Origin: Lingula anatina
Lineage: Eukaryota > Brachiopoda > Lingulata > Lingulida > Lingulidae
Length of the DNA: 64,000 nucleotides
NCBI RefSeq assembly: GCF_001039355.2
Contig: NW_019775799.1
Location: forward strand, 1 to 64,000
Direction of reading: 5' to 3'
In this document: piece by piece, positions 38,345 through 49,020 of the stretch
Layout: every line of letters starts with the position of its first letter
How positions within the stretch are numbered: position 1 is the stretch's first letter
Made by a program: the position numbers and the translations under genes
The notes under the pieces: generated by a model
What the model was told of the DNA's origin: nothing
The model's input: only the letters and a program-made list of their open reading frames with translations
The model's database searches: none

Positions 38345-38629
38345 GAAAAAATGAATTCTCTCGGACTCTCTACTTATTTTTCTATCCCTCTCTGCACTTG
38401 GATTCGACCTTTAATAAAATTTATAAAGGTTGATTTCGCTTAAAATGTCTGACCAGTCATTATAACCAGGAACCGTTTTCGTAAGCTCTGATGGAAGTAT
38501 CACCCTCAGGTAAGATCCAAATAAAATTAGTTAAGGGGTGAAATCGTTTTTCAAGCGTATTTGAGTTTTTATAAGAAGTCATGGATGGCACAAATGAGGG
38601 GATTTTCAAACCTTTGTAGGGCACCTTAA
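38345..38629. mobile_element. MITE family 2, copy 2 (left end lost)
   Basis: Shares the central block and the right TTAA-type end (GCACCTTAA) with the element at 20913-21256. The left terminal repeat is missing. It lies in the 5' flank of copy C. Confidence 0.6.
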
Positions 38630-39279
38630 AGGTCAACACTGTAACTGCACGGTTGTAGCAAAGATTGGGGCTTAGAAACACTACCAATAATATAAGTGGG
38701 GTATAAAAATAAAGCCTCTATTAATAAAAGAACTGATACCATGGCTACTGGCTACAGAGAAAATACATGTATATTATGAACCAAAAGAGTTTAATTTTAG
38801 AAGGGTACAGGTATCAATTAAATGTTTTTACAAAAAAAAAAACGTTTCCTACAGCTTAAAGAAATCTCAAAAAGGTACACGTTAAAACATATTATTCTCA
38901 CCACGTTACACCACAATAACTTGTGAGGCTATATAAATTGTGGAATTTTTGCATGTCACCAAAATGTCACTTTTGCCATGGTATTTGTCACTAATTAGTG
39001 TGCATCCCCGTGCAATAGGTGTATTTGTGTGATCATATGTGCGGAATTTCATGTCAGATGGACACATTAACATCTAATCAACTTGTCACAATATTTAAAA
39101 AAGATAAATCTTAGTCAGTTGCGAACTACTTCCTGGTTTTTACAAGGTCTATCAAAGACTCTAAAACATCGTTATAATTGCAGCACATATAATAAAACAC
39201 CTACAAATTATTAGATATGGGTAAGTTTAGTAGCATATATGGGTATCACTGTTCCAGTTTTAAAGATGTACATAAAATN

Positions 39280-41809
39280 TATAGTGTATTGGGGCAGTGT
39301 GATGAAGTTGTAAAGTTCAATATTCGGTCCGCCGATCGAGAAGAAGCAAACAAAAAGAGCCACGGGTTTCCAACCAGTTTTATTTCTACTCCCTTAGTTC
39401 ATCCCCCATTCTACCTGACACCAGTCCTATTTACATCCAACTTTCAACATAACATCTACTAGCCCTTTATAAATATCTCAGGTACACGGTTCTTGATCCA
39501 TCTTCTTTCTGCTATCAGTGTATCTGTACTTTAATCAGTTTTTAATGTGATGCAATTCTCGATGAGCAATGGCCTTTGTGGAAAATATCGTACCATTCTA
39601 ATTGTTCTGTCCCCCGACAACTAGTTTTCTCGTATTAAACCTCCCTTTCTTTTTTCTTCTTCGCCATTTCGTGAGTGACATTTTCACCTCTCCTGATTTC
39701 CACTAAGTTTATTTTCTCTGCAAATAATAAAGCAACAGAAAGCTACCCATAGGACTTTTATCGACAACAAAAATATATTCACAGCAATTCTATCTTGACT
39801 TGCAGTCATTTTAAGAATAAAACGGCTGATATCATTTAATATATATCTGGTTTACTGGTGACCATTTAGAAGTCCATCAACTTCATTTACTACGCTAAGC
39901 TGGGCTAAGCTAGAAAAATATGCAATTTTGCCTAGGCACAGAAATGCGCAACATTCCATTTGTTAAGATCCTATCACTTGGTTGGCACAAATAATCTCTT
40001 ATTATTCAGAATTTGCTGTAACATTGTCCATCTGAAACGAATTGCCAGCAGAAATTTTGATTCAAAATGCTAGTATAGTGCGTGTGTGAGTGTGTGTTTT
40101 GTTATCACATTTTACCCGAAAAAACCATTAAACTCTGGAACTGTCCCCCCCCTCCAATACGGAAGAAGAAAAATTATAATAAAAAGTAGCGAAGAGGCTG
40201 GAAAAGTAATCACCAATCAAGGCAAAAAGTAACAAAAACTAGTCTGGTAATTCAGCTCATTCATCATGAAGATTTGAACACATCATTTTGGTGCAGTTTT
40301 GCGTCGGGCCAACTATGTCTGTTGCGTGGTAACAGCCTTTGATCTCTCCATTTCCATATTGCCACTCGAAAAGCTCGCGTTTGGTGTAAACTTTTGACGT
40401 TTTTGGATCTTCGTGCACCTTTTCACATAAACCGCACCAATTCATGTAGCGGGATTCCAATGGCCTGGTTGATGTGTGGGTGTTTTTCCACTCTAAGTAC
40501 GGAAGATACAGAGAGTCGTTCTTATCTAATAAAAGAAGGTATTTCGCCATCTCTTTAGGTGATGAGAAATTTGATGTGTCAATTTTCTACAGCGTTATTT
40601 TTACGTTACCAAAACGTTTTTTGTTGGTTAGAAAATTATTTTTGACACATTAATATAGTATTATTCTAGAACTTTTGAAAACATTTCTGAAAACCTCCAC
40701 AAGATACCTGTATTGTAACCTTTTATAAAAACGTTTTTTTTTAAAAAATCTTTTCAACGACTTTATTAGAACGTTACCATAATTCTTTTTGGTCAGCTGA
40801 GACATTCCTTTTTGTTATACAAAACAGTGGATAATGTTATGAAACCGTTGTGTAAGCTTGGTTTACTCATTCATTTACTTTTTTTTTGTAAAAAATCTGA
40901 TAACCGTTCCAAAACAGAATAGACTCATTGATGGGACTTGAATCCCGATCCAGTTTAATATTCAAACTCTTTTTCTGTAGGTGCTGTGTAAGATCTACTT
41001 CATTTGATTTCCCATATAAAATACTGTTTTTGAATGGATTTGGTTGGTGGCAGGTAGGTCTCTTCTTTCCCTTTCTCCTTTATTTCTGGTGTCTTCTCGG
41101 CGGCTGATACCAAATTCCAGATTTTTTCTTGTATTAGGTCGATAATTGTATGAATCACTCACCTTTGATGGACAGACCATAGTGAACAATTAGAACGCTG
41201 AGAGCGGTCCAGCAGGTTAGTACAAGCAAGATGTTAAACACCCAAACCCAATATTGATGTCACAAGTATGTTATTAAAAATATTTACTGCACAGATTGCC
41301 AACTGTGTTTGAATATTTTAGGGTCCCACATGAAGAAGCTTGTATAAAAGTTTCACTCTCCTGGAACCATGAATAATTAAAAATAATTTATCGTTTAACC
41401 CCAAAAAGGAACATACGTTACTGTCACAAATGCAAAACGTCCAACTGTGAAACGTTCTACTCACTTTGAAAATTCAGCCATCACTGGTTTTGTTCATTGA
41501 TTTATCTCCTACAAGTATAACGTTGCTAATAATTATAATAATCTTCTGTATAGACCAGTTGATTGTTTTTGAGCGACTTAAGTTTGCTTGCCACAGAATA
41601 TAAAAAAATGGGGAAAATACACCCTACCAACAGTAAAATAAGCATTCAATAAACATGTTTCCCTTCATGATCCAAAGATTATATCAGAAATGTCAAACTA
41701 TCATGGAAACACAATATATTGTTCGGTCAGCAAAAGAAAACATTGTATCTCTTGCACACTCTTGAACAAAATGAAACATTTTGACAATTTTTCTAGGGAA
41801 CATACGTTA
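39280..41809. repeat. Second version of the C locus (probable alternative haplotype)
   Basis: From the N at 39279 onward the sequence repeats 34302-37765 at high identity, with one ~0.85-kb deletion. Both contigs begin at almost the same base. This suggests two haplotypes placed one after the other; a real tandem duplication is the alternative. Confidence 0.75.
40257..41235 (-). pseudogene. Alpha-1,3-fucosyltransferase copy C' (further-deleted version of C)
   Basis: Keeps the C-terminal ~105 codons (40257-40581, from the KYLLLLDKNDSLYLPY region to CSNLHDE) and the stem/anchor piece (about 40878-41232, including RKNLEFGISRRED). The catalytic centre is missing: the coding sequence jumps from GATGTGTCAAT straight into the interior of the interspersed repeat at about 40582. 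The breakpoint shares only TTTC-type microhomology with the C sequence. It is a clear pseudogene and most likely an allele of copy C. Confidence 0.8.
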
Positions 41810-42060
41810 AGGGGCCCGCACACGGTGAGCATTTGGCGCGCGCCACTTGCGCTGCGCCGTTTTCTCATCGTGTGCGGGGGTATTTTGGTGAGATTTTTGC
41901 CTCACGCGCGGCTGAGCAAAATTTCTCACGTGTTTGATTTTTTTGGTCTCTTGAGGCAAATGTCTCAGCGTGTGCGGGGTGCAAGCGCCGATTGCTCACG
42001 CCATGCTAACAATGCGCATGTGCCAGTAGCCGGAAACAAACAAAAATGGCAGCCCCCAGC
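41810..42060. mobile_element. Harbinger-like DNA transposon end (TTA target)
   Basis: GC-rich sequence begins abruptly with AGGGGCCCGCACACGGTGAG directly after TTA (41807-41809). The homologous locus at 37763-37765 has TTA followed by unrelated flank, so it is an empty site. A 3-bp TTA target fits PIF/Harbinger. The complementary motif CTCAxCGTGTGCGGGG appears at 41864-41879 and 41964-41979, so the end folds back on itself. The right boundary was not found and may lie in the N gap. No transposase is readable. Confidence 0.5.
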
Positions 42061-42160
42061 GAAGTCAACAAAAATGTACACAGTTATAGTTAGTCTGATT
42101 GATAAACGTGGTCACCATTATCCATTACTATCAGAAAAAACAACAATATGTAATGTTTCC

Positions 42161-42350
42161 TTAAAGGTACATACGAACCGAGCATTGGTGGAGCGTGGAT
42201 TCCCAGTAACACATGTAAACCACTTCTACTAGATTCTTATATGACTCAAATAAATTCGACATGCCAAGGGATAAACTGAATAGATCATTCGATCAGCCAT
42301 AAAAGACCTTTAGACTGCTCCTTTCTTTAAATTTATGGTTGTAAATTTAA
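42161..42350. repeat. Dispersed repeat shared with 56140-56290
   Basis: Both places contain, in order, GAGCGTGGATTCCC, a TATxxGACTxAAATAAA region, AGCCATAAAAGA and a TTCTTTAAATTTxTxG segment. Function unknown. Confidence 0.6.
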
Positions 42351-42397
42351 CCTACTTTCGTGACCTACTTTCCTGCCCCATTGACATACAGCTTAGA

Positions 42398-42522
42398 ATG
42401 CCAGCAGAAAAATCCAGTCAAACATCATTTTCTGGTAAAATTAAACAATGCCTTTTGGTAATTCTCTTAGTTATACTACTTGAAACTATATGCTGGCATT
42501 TGGTTGGTTTTTGTGACAAAAA
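42398..42522 (+). CDS. Start of a possible type II membrane protein, cut by the gap
   Basis: From the ATG at 42398 the frame encodes a short polar tail (MPAEKSSQTSFSGKIK) followed by a strongly hydrophobic segment (QCLLVILLVILLETICWHLV) and then enters the N gap. The layout resembles the N-terminus of a type II Golgi enzyme, but it is on the opposite strand to the fucosyltransferases and shows no sequence match to them. An upstream in-frame Met exists at 42335. It could be a chance ORF. Confidence 0.3.
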
Positions 42523-43503
42523 NNNNNNNNNNNNNNNNNNNNNNNNNNNNNNNNNNNNNNNNNNNNNNNNNNNNNNNNNNNNNNNNNNNNNNNNNNNNNN
42601 NNNNNNNNNNNNNNNNNNNNNNNNNNNNNNNNNNNNNNNNNNNNNNNNNNNNNNNNNNNNNNNNNNNNNNNNNNNNNNNNNNNNNNNNNNNNNNNNNNNN
42701 NNNNNNNNNNNNNNNNNNNNNNNNNNNNNNNNNNNNNNNNNNNNNNNNNNNNNNNNNNNNNNNNNNNNNNNNNNNNNNNNNNNNNNNNNNNNNNNNNNNN
42801 NNNNNNNNNNNNNNNNNNNNNNNNNNNNNNNNNNNNNNNNNNNNNNNNNNNNNNNNNNNNNNNNNNNNNNNNNNNNNNNNNNNNNNNNNNNNNNNNNNNN
42901 NNNNNNNNNNNNNNNNNNNNNNNNNNNNNNNNNNNNNNNNNNNNNNNNNNNNNNNNNNNNNNNNNNNNNNNNNNNNNNNNNNNNNNNNNNNNNNNNNNNN
43001 NNNNNNNNNNNNNNNNNNNNNNNNNNNNNNNNNNNNNNNNNNNNNNNNNNNNNNNNNNNNNNNNNNNNNNNNNNNNNNNNNNNNNNNNNNNNNNNNNNNN
43101 NNNNNNNNNNNNNNNNNNNNNNNNNNNNNNNNNNNNNNNNNNNNNNNNNNNNNNNNNNNNNNNNNNNNNNNNNNNNNNNNNNNNNNNNNNNNNNNNNNNN
43201 NNNNNNNNNNNNNNNNNNNNNNNNNNNNNNNNNNNNNNNNNNNNNNNNNNNNNNNNNNNNNNNNNNNNNNNNNNNNNNNNNNNNNNNNNNNNNNNNNNNN
43301 NNNNNNNNNNNNNNNNNNNNNNNNNNNNNNNNNNNNNNNNNNNNNNNNNNNNNNNNNNNNNNNNNNNNNNNNNNNNNNNNNNNNNNNNNNNNNNNNNNNN
43401 NNNNNNNNNNNNNNNNNNNNNNNNNNNNNNNNNNNNNNNNNNNNNNNNNNNNNNNNNNNNNNNNNNNNNNNNNNNNNNNNNNNNNNNNNNNNNNNNNNNN
43501 NNN
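42523..43503. other. Assembly gap (981 N)
   Basis: Unknown sequence. Long open frames across it are artefacts. Confidence 1.
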
Positions 43504-46030
43504 CCATCCTATGTAAGCATGTAGCAGCTACCTCATGGCAGGAATAAACATGGCCGCCTGCTAGCATATGGACTGAAAATGTCCCTATTTAGTTTGAGTA
43601 CATATCGAGCCCAACCCTCAGACAAGCTGATTTTCACATATATCTCACCTTATATTCATGTCTTTTCAACCGTGAAAAATTAGCTTGTCTGAGGCAGGGG
43701 CTCATATAAAAAATGAACATCTTTTACCCTCAAGTCACTGTGAGATTCTTCTTTCAATCAGCACTACATGTACAAATAAGGTAATCAAAATATTGATCAC
43801 AAACAATGATTGGCCACATATTGCCTTACTTTTTTCCATGGGCACCTTCTGTACCCAATTACAAAATTTCACAGTTGTCACCTTACTATAACTAAAGATA
43901 TGTAGCATTGCAATTCAGACCCCCCCTAAAACACACATTTTCATGAATATAGGACAAGGTCATTTTGACATTAATTTTCTATATTTCAAATTCAATAAAA
44001 AAAATTTTTTTAAGTGGATCATAAAAGTGTAAGACCCCAACTTTAATTTGGCATCAATTTTTTTCCATTCATTTACAATTTATTTTTCATGTACAAAAGT
44101 GGGCACTTTTACCCCCTTATTCGCACTCATCCTTTGGACATAAAAATTTCAAAGTTCAGTTCATGGTTAAAAGTAGGTCAAATGTCAATTTTAACGGTCA
44201 CAGTTGGATTGCTGATATATGACTGCCTATTTAAGTTCAATAGTAACTATGGGCGTATCTCTGGTAATTTTGGAGTTATTTGACATTTTATTTTCACCAC
44301 TGAATATTGCCATGTTGTACTCTTTGAGGAAGCGTAACTCGTTAACAGTATGAAAAAAAAACGGACATCGCCCCAAGTGATGCGCTTGACAAGCTCTATA
44401 AAATGAAAAAAAAAAAAAAGAAAAAAAGGTCTCTAGCATTTACGGTTTCAGAATTAGAGAGAGTTTTCAGTTTCGGAATCTTATGGCTGCTTCTCCCTTG
44501 AAAATGCACCGATTGACCCCATTTTCACGGTGCCGGCGGACGAGACGGGTAGGAACTTCAACCTTACATACCGCAAGTGTCTACGTTGGTCAACAAATTA
44601 ATAAAATTATAGAGTACATAAATGCGAGTCTTTTGATATAGGATACGTCATGTTTGAATGAATACATATATGTACATTAATGAAGAGTTTTATACTTACA
44701 GTGTATATGCAATATCGAACAAAAATAAAGAATGTTTTCAGAGGGAAAAATTGTGTATCTTACGGATACTGTACCTTTTAGGTAATAAAATCTGAAAAGA
44801 AGAACATTCGTATTCAGTAGTACTAATAAAACTGAAAAGCAGGCTACCTTATAGTTCTATTTTATTCAGAAAAAGCACCACTGGTTCTACACAGAAATTT
44901 ATTTCAACAATTCTAAAATAATTTATCTGAAAAATTTTCTCCATTGAATATCGAGTCATTAAGTCATATGCCTCTTTTCTATACAGTGTTATCATTAATG
45001 ATCACACATACTTTGTGTGGGCACATTTTGTTCATTTTAATTGACAGATGCATTTAACAGCTAGGTAAGGTCGTCAAACAATTAACTGTCAGCTTTGTCA
45101 TAAAACATTTACCTGAGAGGTTTTCAAGTCACACAGTTTTTATCCAGCTGCAGGCACTTAAGCAGTCTGTATCATGTTTGATAGTCAGTAATTTTACCAA
45201 AACGTGTTTAGCATTATTTTATACATATTAAGAAATAAAAGGCTATATGTAAAGGTGAGTAAGATGCCAAGAAGGACATAAAGAACAAAATATTATAAAA
45301 ATTAATCTTACAGTGTTGATAGGTAACCATCACATATCCACTGGCATGCACTAAAAACATACTTGTCTGTCACCATGTAGAGACTTATATTGCCCATCCT
45401 TTACCCTGGGACGGTCATTGGGGATATTTCTGCTGTGTTGATTGGCCAATGTTTCGATTACTTATTGTTTTCAATTCTTAAACATAATCAATTGATATCT
45501 CACCCTTATAAAGATCGAAGCAGTTGGCAGTAAGACTATCATCTAGAGAAAATTGAAACAGAAATCTCTAAAATCGTGTTTCTATCGCTAGCCAGAGATT
45601 ACCACAAACAAACTAACAAACTCACAAACGAGCAAACTGATATACACGCGGTATTCTTTGTGCAAGCAATATATTAATAAATGAATGAATGAATATTGTT
45701 GTCGAGAAGTCGTCTGCAGCTGTTGTTCCCTGTATACCATCATTATCTAGTATCTATTATAAATGTCATTACAAATCTTCTGAAATCATAATAAATGTAT
45801 GCATAGAAAGGTAAATTGTCAAACATGCTTGTGCGCTACTGCTACCAGTATTTCACTTCTTAAATCTTCTGCTCACTTTAAAGTTAAATGTCAAGATGTC
45901 TCGCCAAAGTTCTGAGATAATCAACTTACAATGCTAAACTGTTCGTAGTAATGAAATAATAGCAATGTGGCTGAAAAAGTCATCATCGACCACGTCAAAG
46001 AGCAACAAAAACTAGTCCTGTACTTGCAAG
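43504..46030. other. Non-coding flank of fucosyltransferase D
   Basis: No gene supported. The part from about 44525 is repeated upstream of 50453 in the flank of copy E. Confidence 0.7.
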
Positions 46031-47545
46031 TCATTCATGGTGAAGATTTGAACACATCATTTTTTTCTTAATCTTGGTGCAGTTTTGCGCGGGACCAACT
46101 ATGTCTGTTGCGTGGTAGCAGCCTTTGATTTCTCCATTTCCATATTGAAACTCAAGAAGCTCGCGTTTGGTGTAAACTTTTGACGTTTTTGGCTTTTCGT
46201 GCACCTTTTCACATAAACCGCACCAATTCATGTAGCGGGATTCCAATGGTCTGGTTGACACGTGGGTGTTCTTCCACTCTAAGTACGGAAGATACAGAGA
46301 GTCGTTCTTATCTAATAAAAGAAGGTAATTCGCCAGCTCTTTAGGTGATGAGAAATTTGATGTGTCAATAAACATTTCTGGTCTTATTCCAAACCGTGAA
46401 TAGTCGACACCGCTTCTCGTTACCAGGACGACATCCAAGTGCCACGGTCTGAAAAACTTCTCGGTCAGGTAGTCCACTGCAAAACTGTTTTCAAAGGCCA
46501 GATAGAATTTGTATGTAGCGTTCACGTAACTCCAACACGATATACACGGTCTTCCACAATCACCCAGAATATCGACATCAATATATTTCTTCAACTCTGC
46601 CACGTACTCCTCTCTCCTACTCCAAGTGATACAATCACTCACAACCCATGCGGCAAGCTTAGTTTTCAATTTAACACTGGCAGAGAAGTTTCGTTTTAAA
46701 GGTTTGTCACGTTTTATAATCAAACCATAAGGAGACCATATATCTGAATCCATTCTGAAAGTAAACGTCCAGTTAAACGAATTAAGAAGCATCTCTTTAT
46801 TTGAATGGCTGTATATATTTGTTTGACAAGGTGGCTCCATGGCCAAAAATACCCAAACCTGGTGGCTAGGTTTCACATTAGGAATTTCACATTTCGGTTC
46901 CACTCCCTGACATTCATTGCGAAACGTTTGAGCAGCTAGGTTATATATGATAGCATCAGCGGCTTTTGACTGACTTCTATCAGTTGTCATAGAACAAGCA
47001 TTTATGGGGCACGAGCGGAATGGATGTCCGTTTTTTTCTTTGTAAAAATTCTGATAACCGTTCCAAAACAGAATAGCCTTCTCTCTAACCGGGTGCACCT
47101 TGTTTTGGGTAAGAGAACCGATCTGTTTTCTTGCCACATTGATGAAACTTGAATCCCGATCCAGCTTAATATTAGAACTCTTTTTCTGTAGGTGCTGGAC
47201 AAGAGGCACTTTATTTTGATTTGCCATAGAAAATAGAGTCTTTGAATTGACTTGGTTGGTGGCAGGTTGGTATCTTTCTTTCCCTACCCCGTTTTCTCTA
47301 GTGCCTCCGCGGCGGACTATATCAAATTCCAAATTATTTCTTTTATCACTTCGAGAATTCTCCTTGTAAGAATCATCTACACCTTTCATGGACAGACCAT
47401 AGTGAACAATGAGAACACTGACGGCGGTCCAGCAGGTTATGACAAGCAAGATGTTAAAGCGCACGCTCTTCTGTCCAGCGCACTTTGCCATTTTAAGTCT
47501 ACCGATAGTATACAAGCATTTTATACTCCTCGCCTCTGAAAACAA
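46031..47545 (-). CDS. Alpha-1,3-fucosyltransferase copy D (GT10), intact
   Basis: Intronless GT10 fucosyltransferase of 504 codons from the first Met. The internal Met at 47491 (MAKCAGQKS, 486 residues) gives the short tail seen in paralog E and is preferred. Order: tail, signal anchor (FNILLVITCWTAVSVLIV), long stem rich in Asn/Lys/Ser, then CPINACSM, VWVFLAMEPPCQTNIYSH, FNWTFTFRMDSDIWSPYG, CGRPCISCWSYVNATY, KFYLAFENSFAVDYLTEK, the intact FRPWHLDVVLVTRSG that is frameshifted in A and C, and a Cys-rich C-terminus ending SNLHHE. Expected role: Golgi fucosylation of N-glycans. Its 5' flank holds a GC-rich insertion and a MITE. Confidence 0.93.
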   Translation of the reverse strand: MFSEARSIKCLYTIGRLKMAKCAGQKSVRFNILLVITCWTAVSVLIVHYGLSMKGVDDSYKENSRSDKRNNLEFDIVRRGGTRENGVGKERYQPATNQVNSKTLFSMANQNKVPLVQHLQKKSSNIKLDRDSSFINVARKQIGSLTQNKVHPVREKAILFWNGYQNFYKEKNGHPFRSCPINACSMTTDRSQSKAADAIIYNLAAQTFRNECQGVEPKCEIPNVKPSHQVWVFLAMEPPCQTNIYSHSNKEMLLNSFNWTFTFRMDSDIWSPYGLIIKRDKPLKRNFSASVKLKTKLAAWVVSDCITWSRREEYVAELKKYIDVDILGDCGRPCISCWSYVNATYKFYLAFENSFAVDYLTEKFFRPWHLDVVLVTRSGVDYSRFGIRPEMFIDTSNFSSPKELANYLLLLDKNDSLYLPYLEWKNTHVSTRPLESRYMNWCGLCEKVHEKPKTSKVYTKRELLEFQYGNGEIKGCYHATDIVGPAQNCTKIKKKMMCSNLHHE

Positions 47546-47662
47546 GGTGCTAAATTTACAACATTACATAGGCCATATTTTGTTGGTCTTGAATTATGCA
47601 TGTGTGTCATTAGTTTCTGGTGTGAGATAATGATCGGGTTCCGACGCTACCAGCACGAAAAT

Positions 47663-47876
47663 CAGCTTATGGCAAAATGAACCCACAATTTCTGACTTCT
47701 GATTGACCAATAAATAACAGTTAAAATGCACCAGAATGCAATATTATACATACAGCTTTTAAAAATTTCCAACACCGTGGGCGGGGGACAACCCCTCCCC
47801 GACCTCCCTCCTCGGGGGCTTCGCCCCCTCGTGTCTGCCCCCCACCCCCTGGCATTTTGCTCAGGCTACGGCCCTG
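47663..47876. mobile_element. 214-bp non-autonomous DNA element with GC-rich end
   Basis: Compared with the homologous flank at about 38310-38320, an extra block is present, flanked by AAAAT on both sides. It starts CAG and ends CTG. Its right end, read on the minus strand, is CAGGGCCGTAGCC, a terminus style common among hAT-like elements of marine invertebrates (established pattern, from memory). It has no coding capacity. Confidence 0.6.
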
Positions 47877-47917
47877 AAAATGCAGTATTATCGAGTAGCA
47901 TTGAAATATTAGAAGAA

Positions 47918-48182
47918 TAAAATGGATTTTCCTAAGGATGAGTAATTCTCTCGCACTCACCATTCATTTTTCTACCCCCATTTGCACTTGGATTCGACCT
48001 TTAATAAAATTCATAAAGGTAGATTTCGTTTAAAAAGTCTGCCCAGTCATTGTAAGCAGCGACCGTCTTCCGAAGCTGTGATGGAAGTACCACCATCAGA
48101 TACGCTGCAGATAAAATTATTTTTAAATAATTAAAAGAGGTAAAATCTTTTTTTTTTTTTTTTTTGTAGTGCACCTTAAAAC
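47918..48182. mobile_element. MITE family 2, copy 3
   Basis: Shares CTGATGGAAGTACCACC-like and AAATTCATAAAGGT segments and the GTGCACCTTAA right end with copies at 20913 and 38345. It contains a long poly-T run. Confidence 0.6.
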
Positions 48183-48744
48183 ATAAGGTCAACAATGGCA
48201 AAGAATGGGGCTTAGAAACACTATCAATAATATAAGTGGGGTATTAAAATTAAAGCCACTATTAATAAAAGAACTGATACTATGGCTACTGGCTACGGAA
48301 AAAATGGCTTCTGCATTATGAAAAATTAATTCTAGAAGGGTACAGGTATCAACTAAATTTCTCACTTTCACCGGTCAGTTTGTCTTCCTGGCCGTGAAGA
48401 CACACACTTGGATTAAATTTACCTGTGAAGTCAGATTGCCAACTTGACCAGGGAACTCACTTGTCTCTTGAAATCATAGGCAGAGGTAAATGAAACCCGG
48501 TAACTTTCCTTTTTGTTTTCTTTTTTCAATTTTTTTTTTTTTTATGCTTCTGCGTTGACAGTTTTAATATTCATACAAGAGTTAAAGTGTACTCATATTG
48601 TATGTCATACTATGTAATACGTACTACTTAAGCATAAGGTCAATCGAATTACTACTTTGTTTGAAATCTCCACGTATGATTTTCAGTCAGCCCTCTTTAG
48701 AAATTTTTCCCGAAATTCCTTCGGTTTGGGAGATATTTAGCATT

Positions 48745-49020
48745 TAATTTGACAAATTTTGAACAAAGGTGCATTGCGACCAGCAACACAACTTGCCCCG
48801 TGCTTTGACAAAGTGGATCGAGTTGAGATTACATGTGACCTAAATCCAAGAGATGGGTACGCAGGCTCTTGTAGTCTTGGAGGAGAAGCGGTAACGGTGA
48901 CATGGCGGCAGATCGGCGGACGAGACGGGTCGGAACTAAAACCAAATGTACAGCCAGTGTCTACGCTGGTGGTGCAAATAAATAAAATTACACAGTACAC
49001 AAATGCGAGTCTTTTGATAT
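48745..49020 (+). other. Possible exon fossil between D and E
   Basis: An open plus-strand frame reads CFDKVDRVEITCDLNPRDGY, then GGEAVTVTWRQIGGRDG, which looks more protein-like than its surroundings. The equivalent place in the D unit (about 44500) keeps only the GCGGACGAGACGGGT end. No splice sites are convincing. Confidence 0.25.

Noticed and set aside
41690-42232. 180-codon plus ORF at 41.7-42.2 kb
   Set aside because: Runs from the old insertion through the GC-rich transposon end into a dispersed repeat; composition changes show it is a chance fusion of unrelated pieces.
42335-43567. Three long open frames of 355-393 codons across 42.3-43.6 kb on both strands
   Set aside because: They are almost entirely N; only the first ~60 codons of the 42335 frame are real sequence.
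46439-46699. Plus-strand frames of 86 codons inside each fucosyltransferase (also 31883-32143 and 50862-51122)
   Set aside because: Antisense shadows of the conserved catalytic region, kept only because the gene is conserved.
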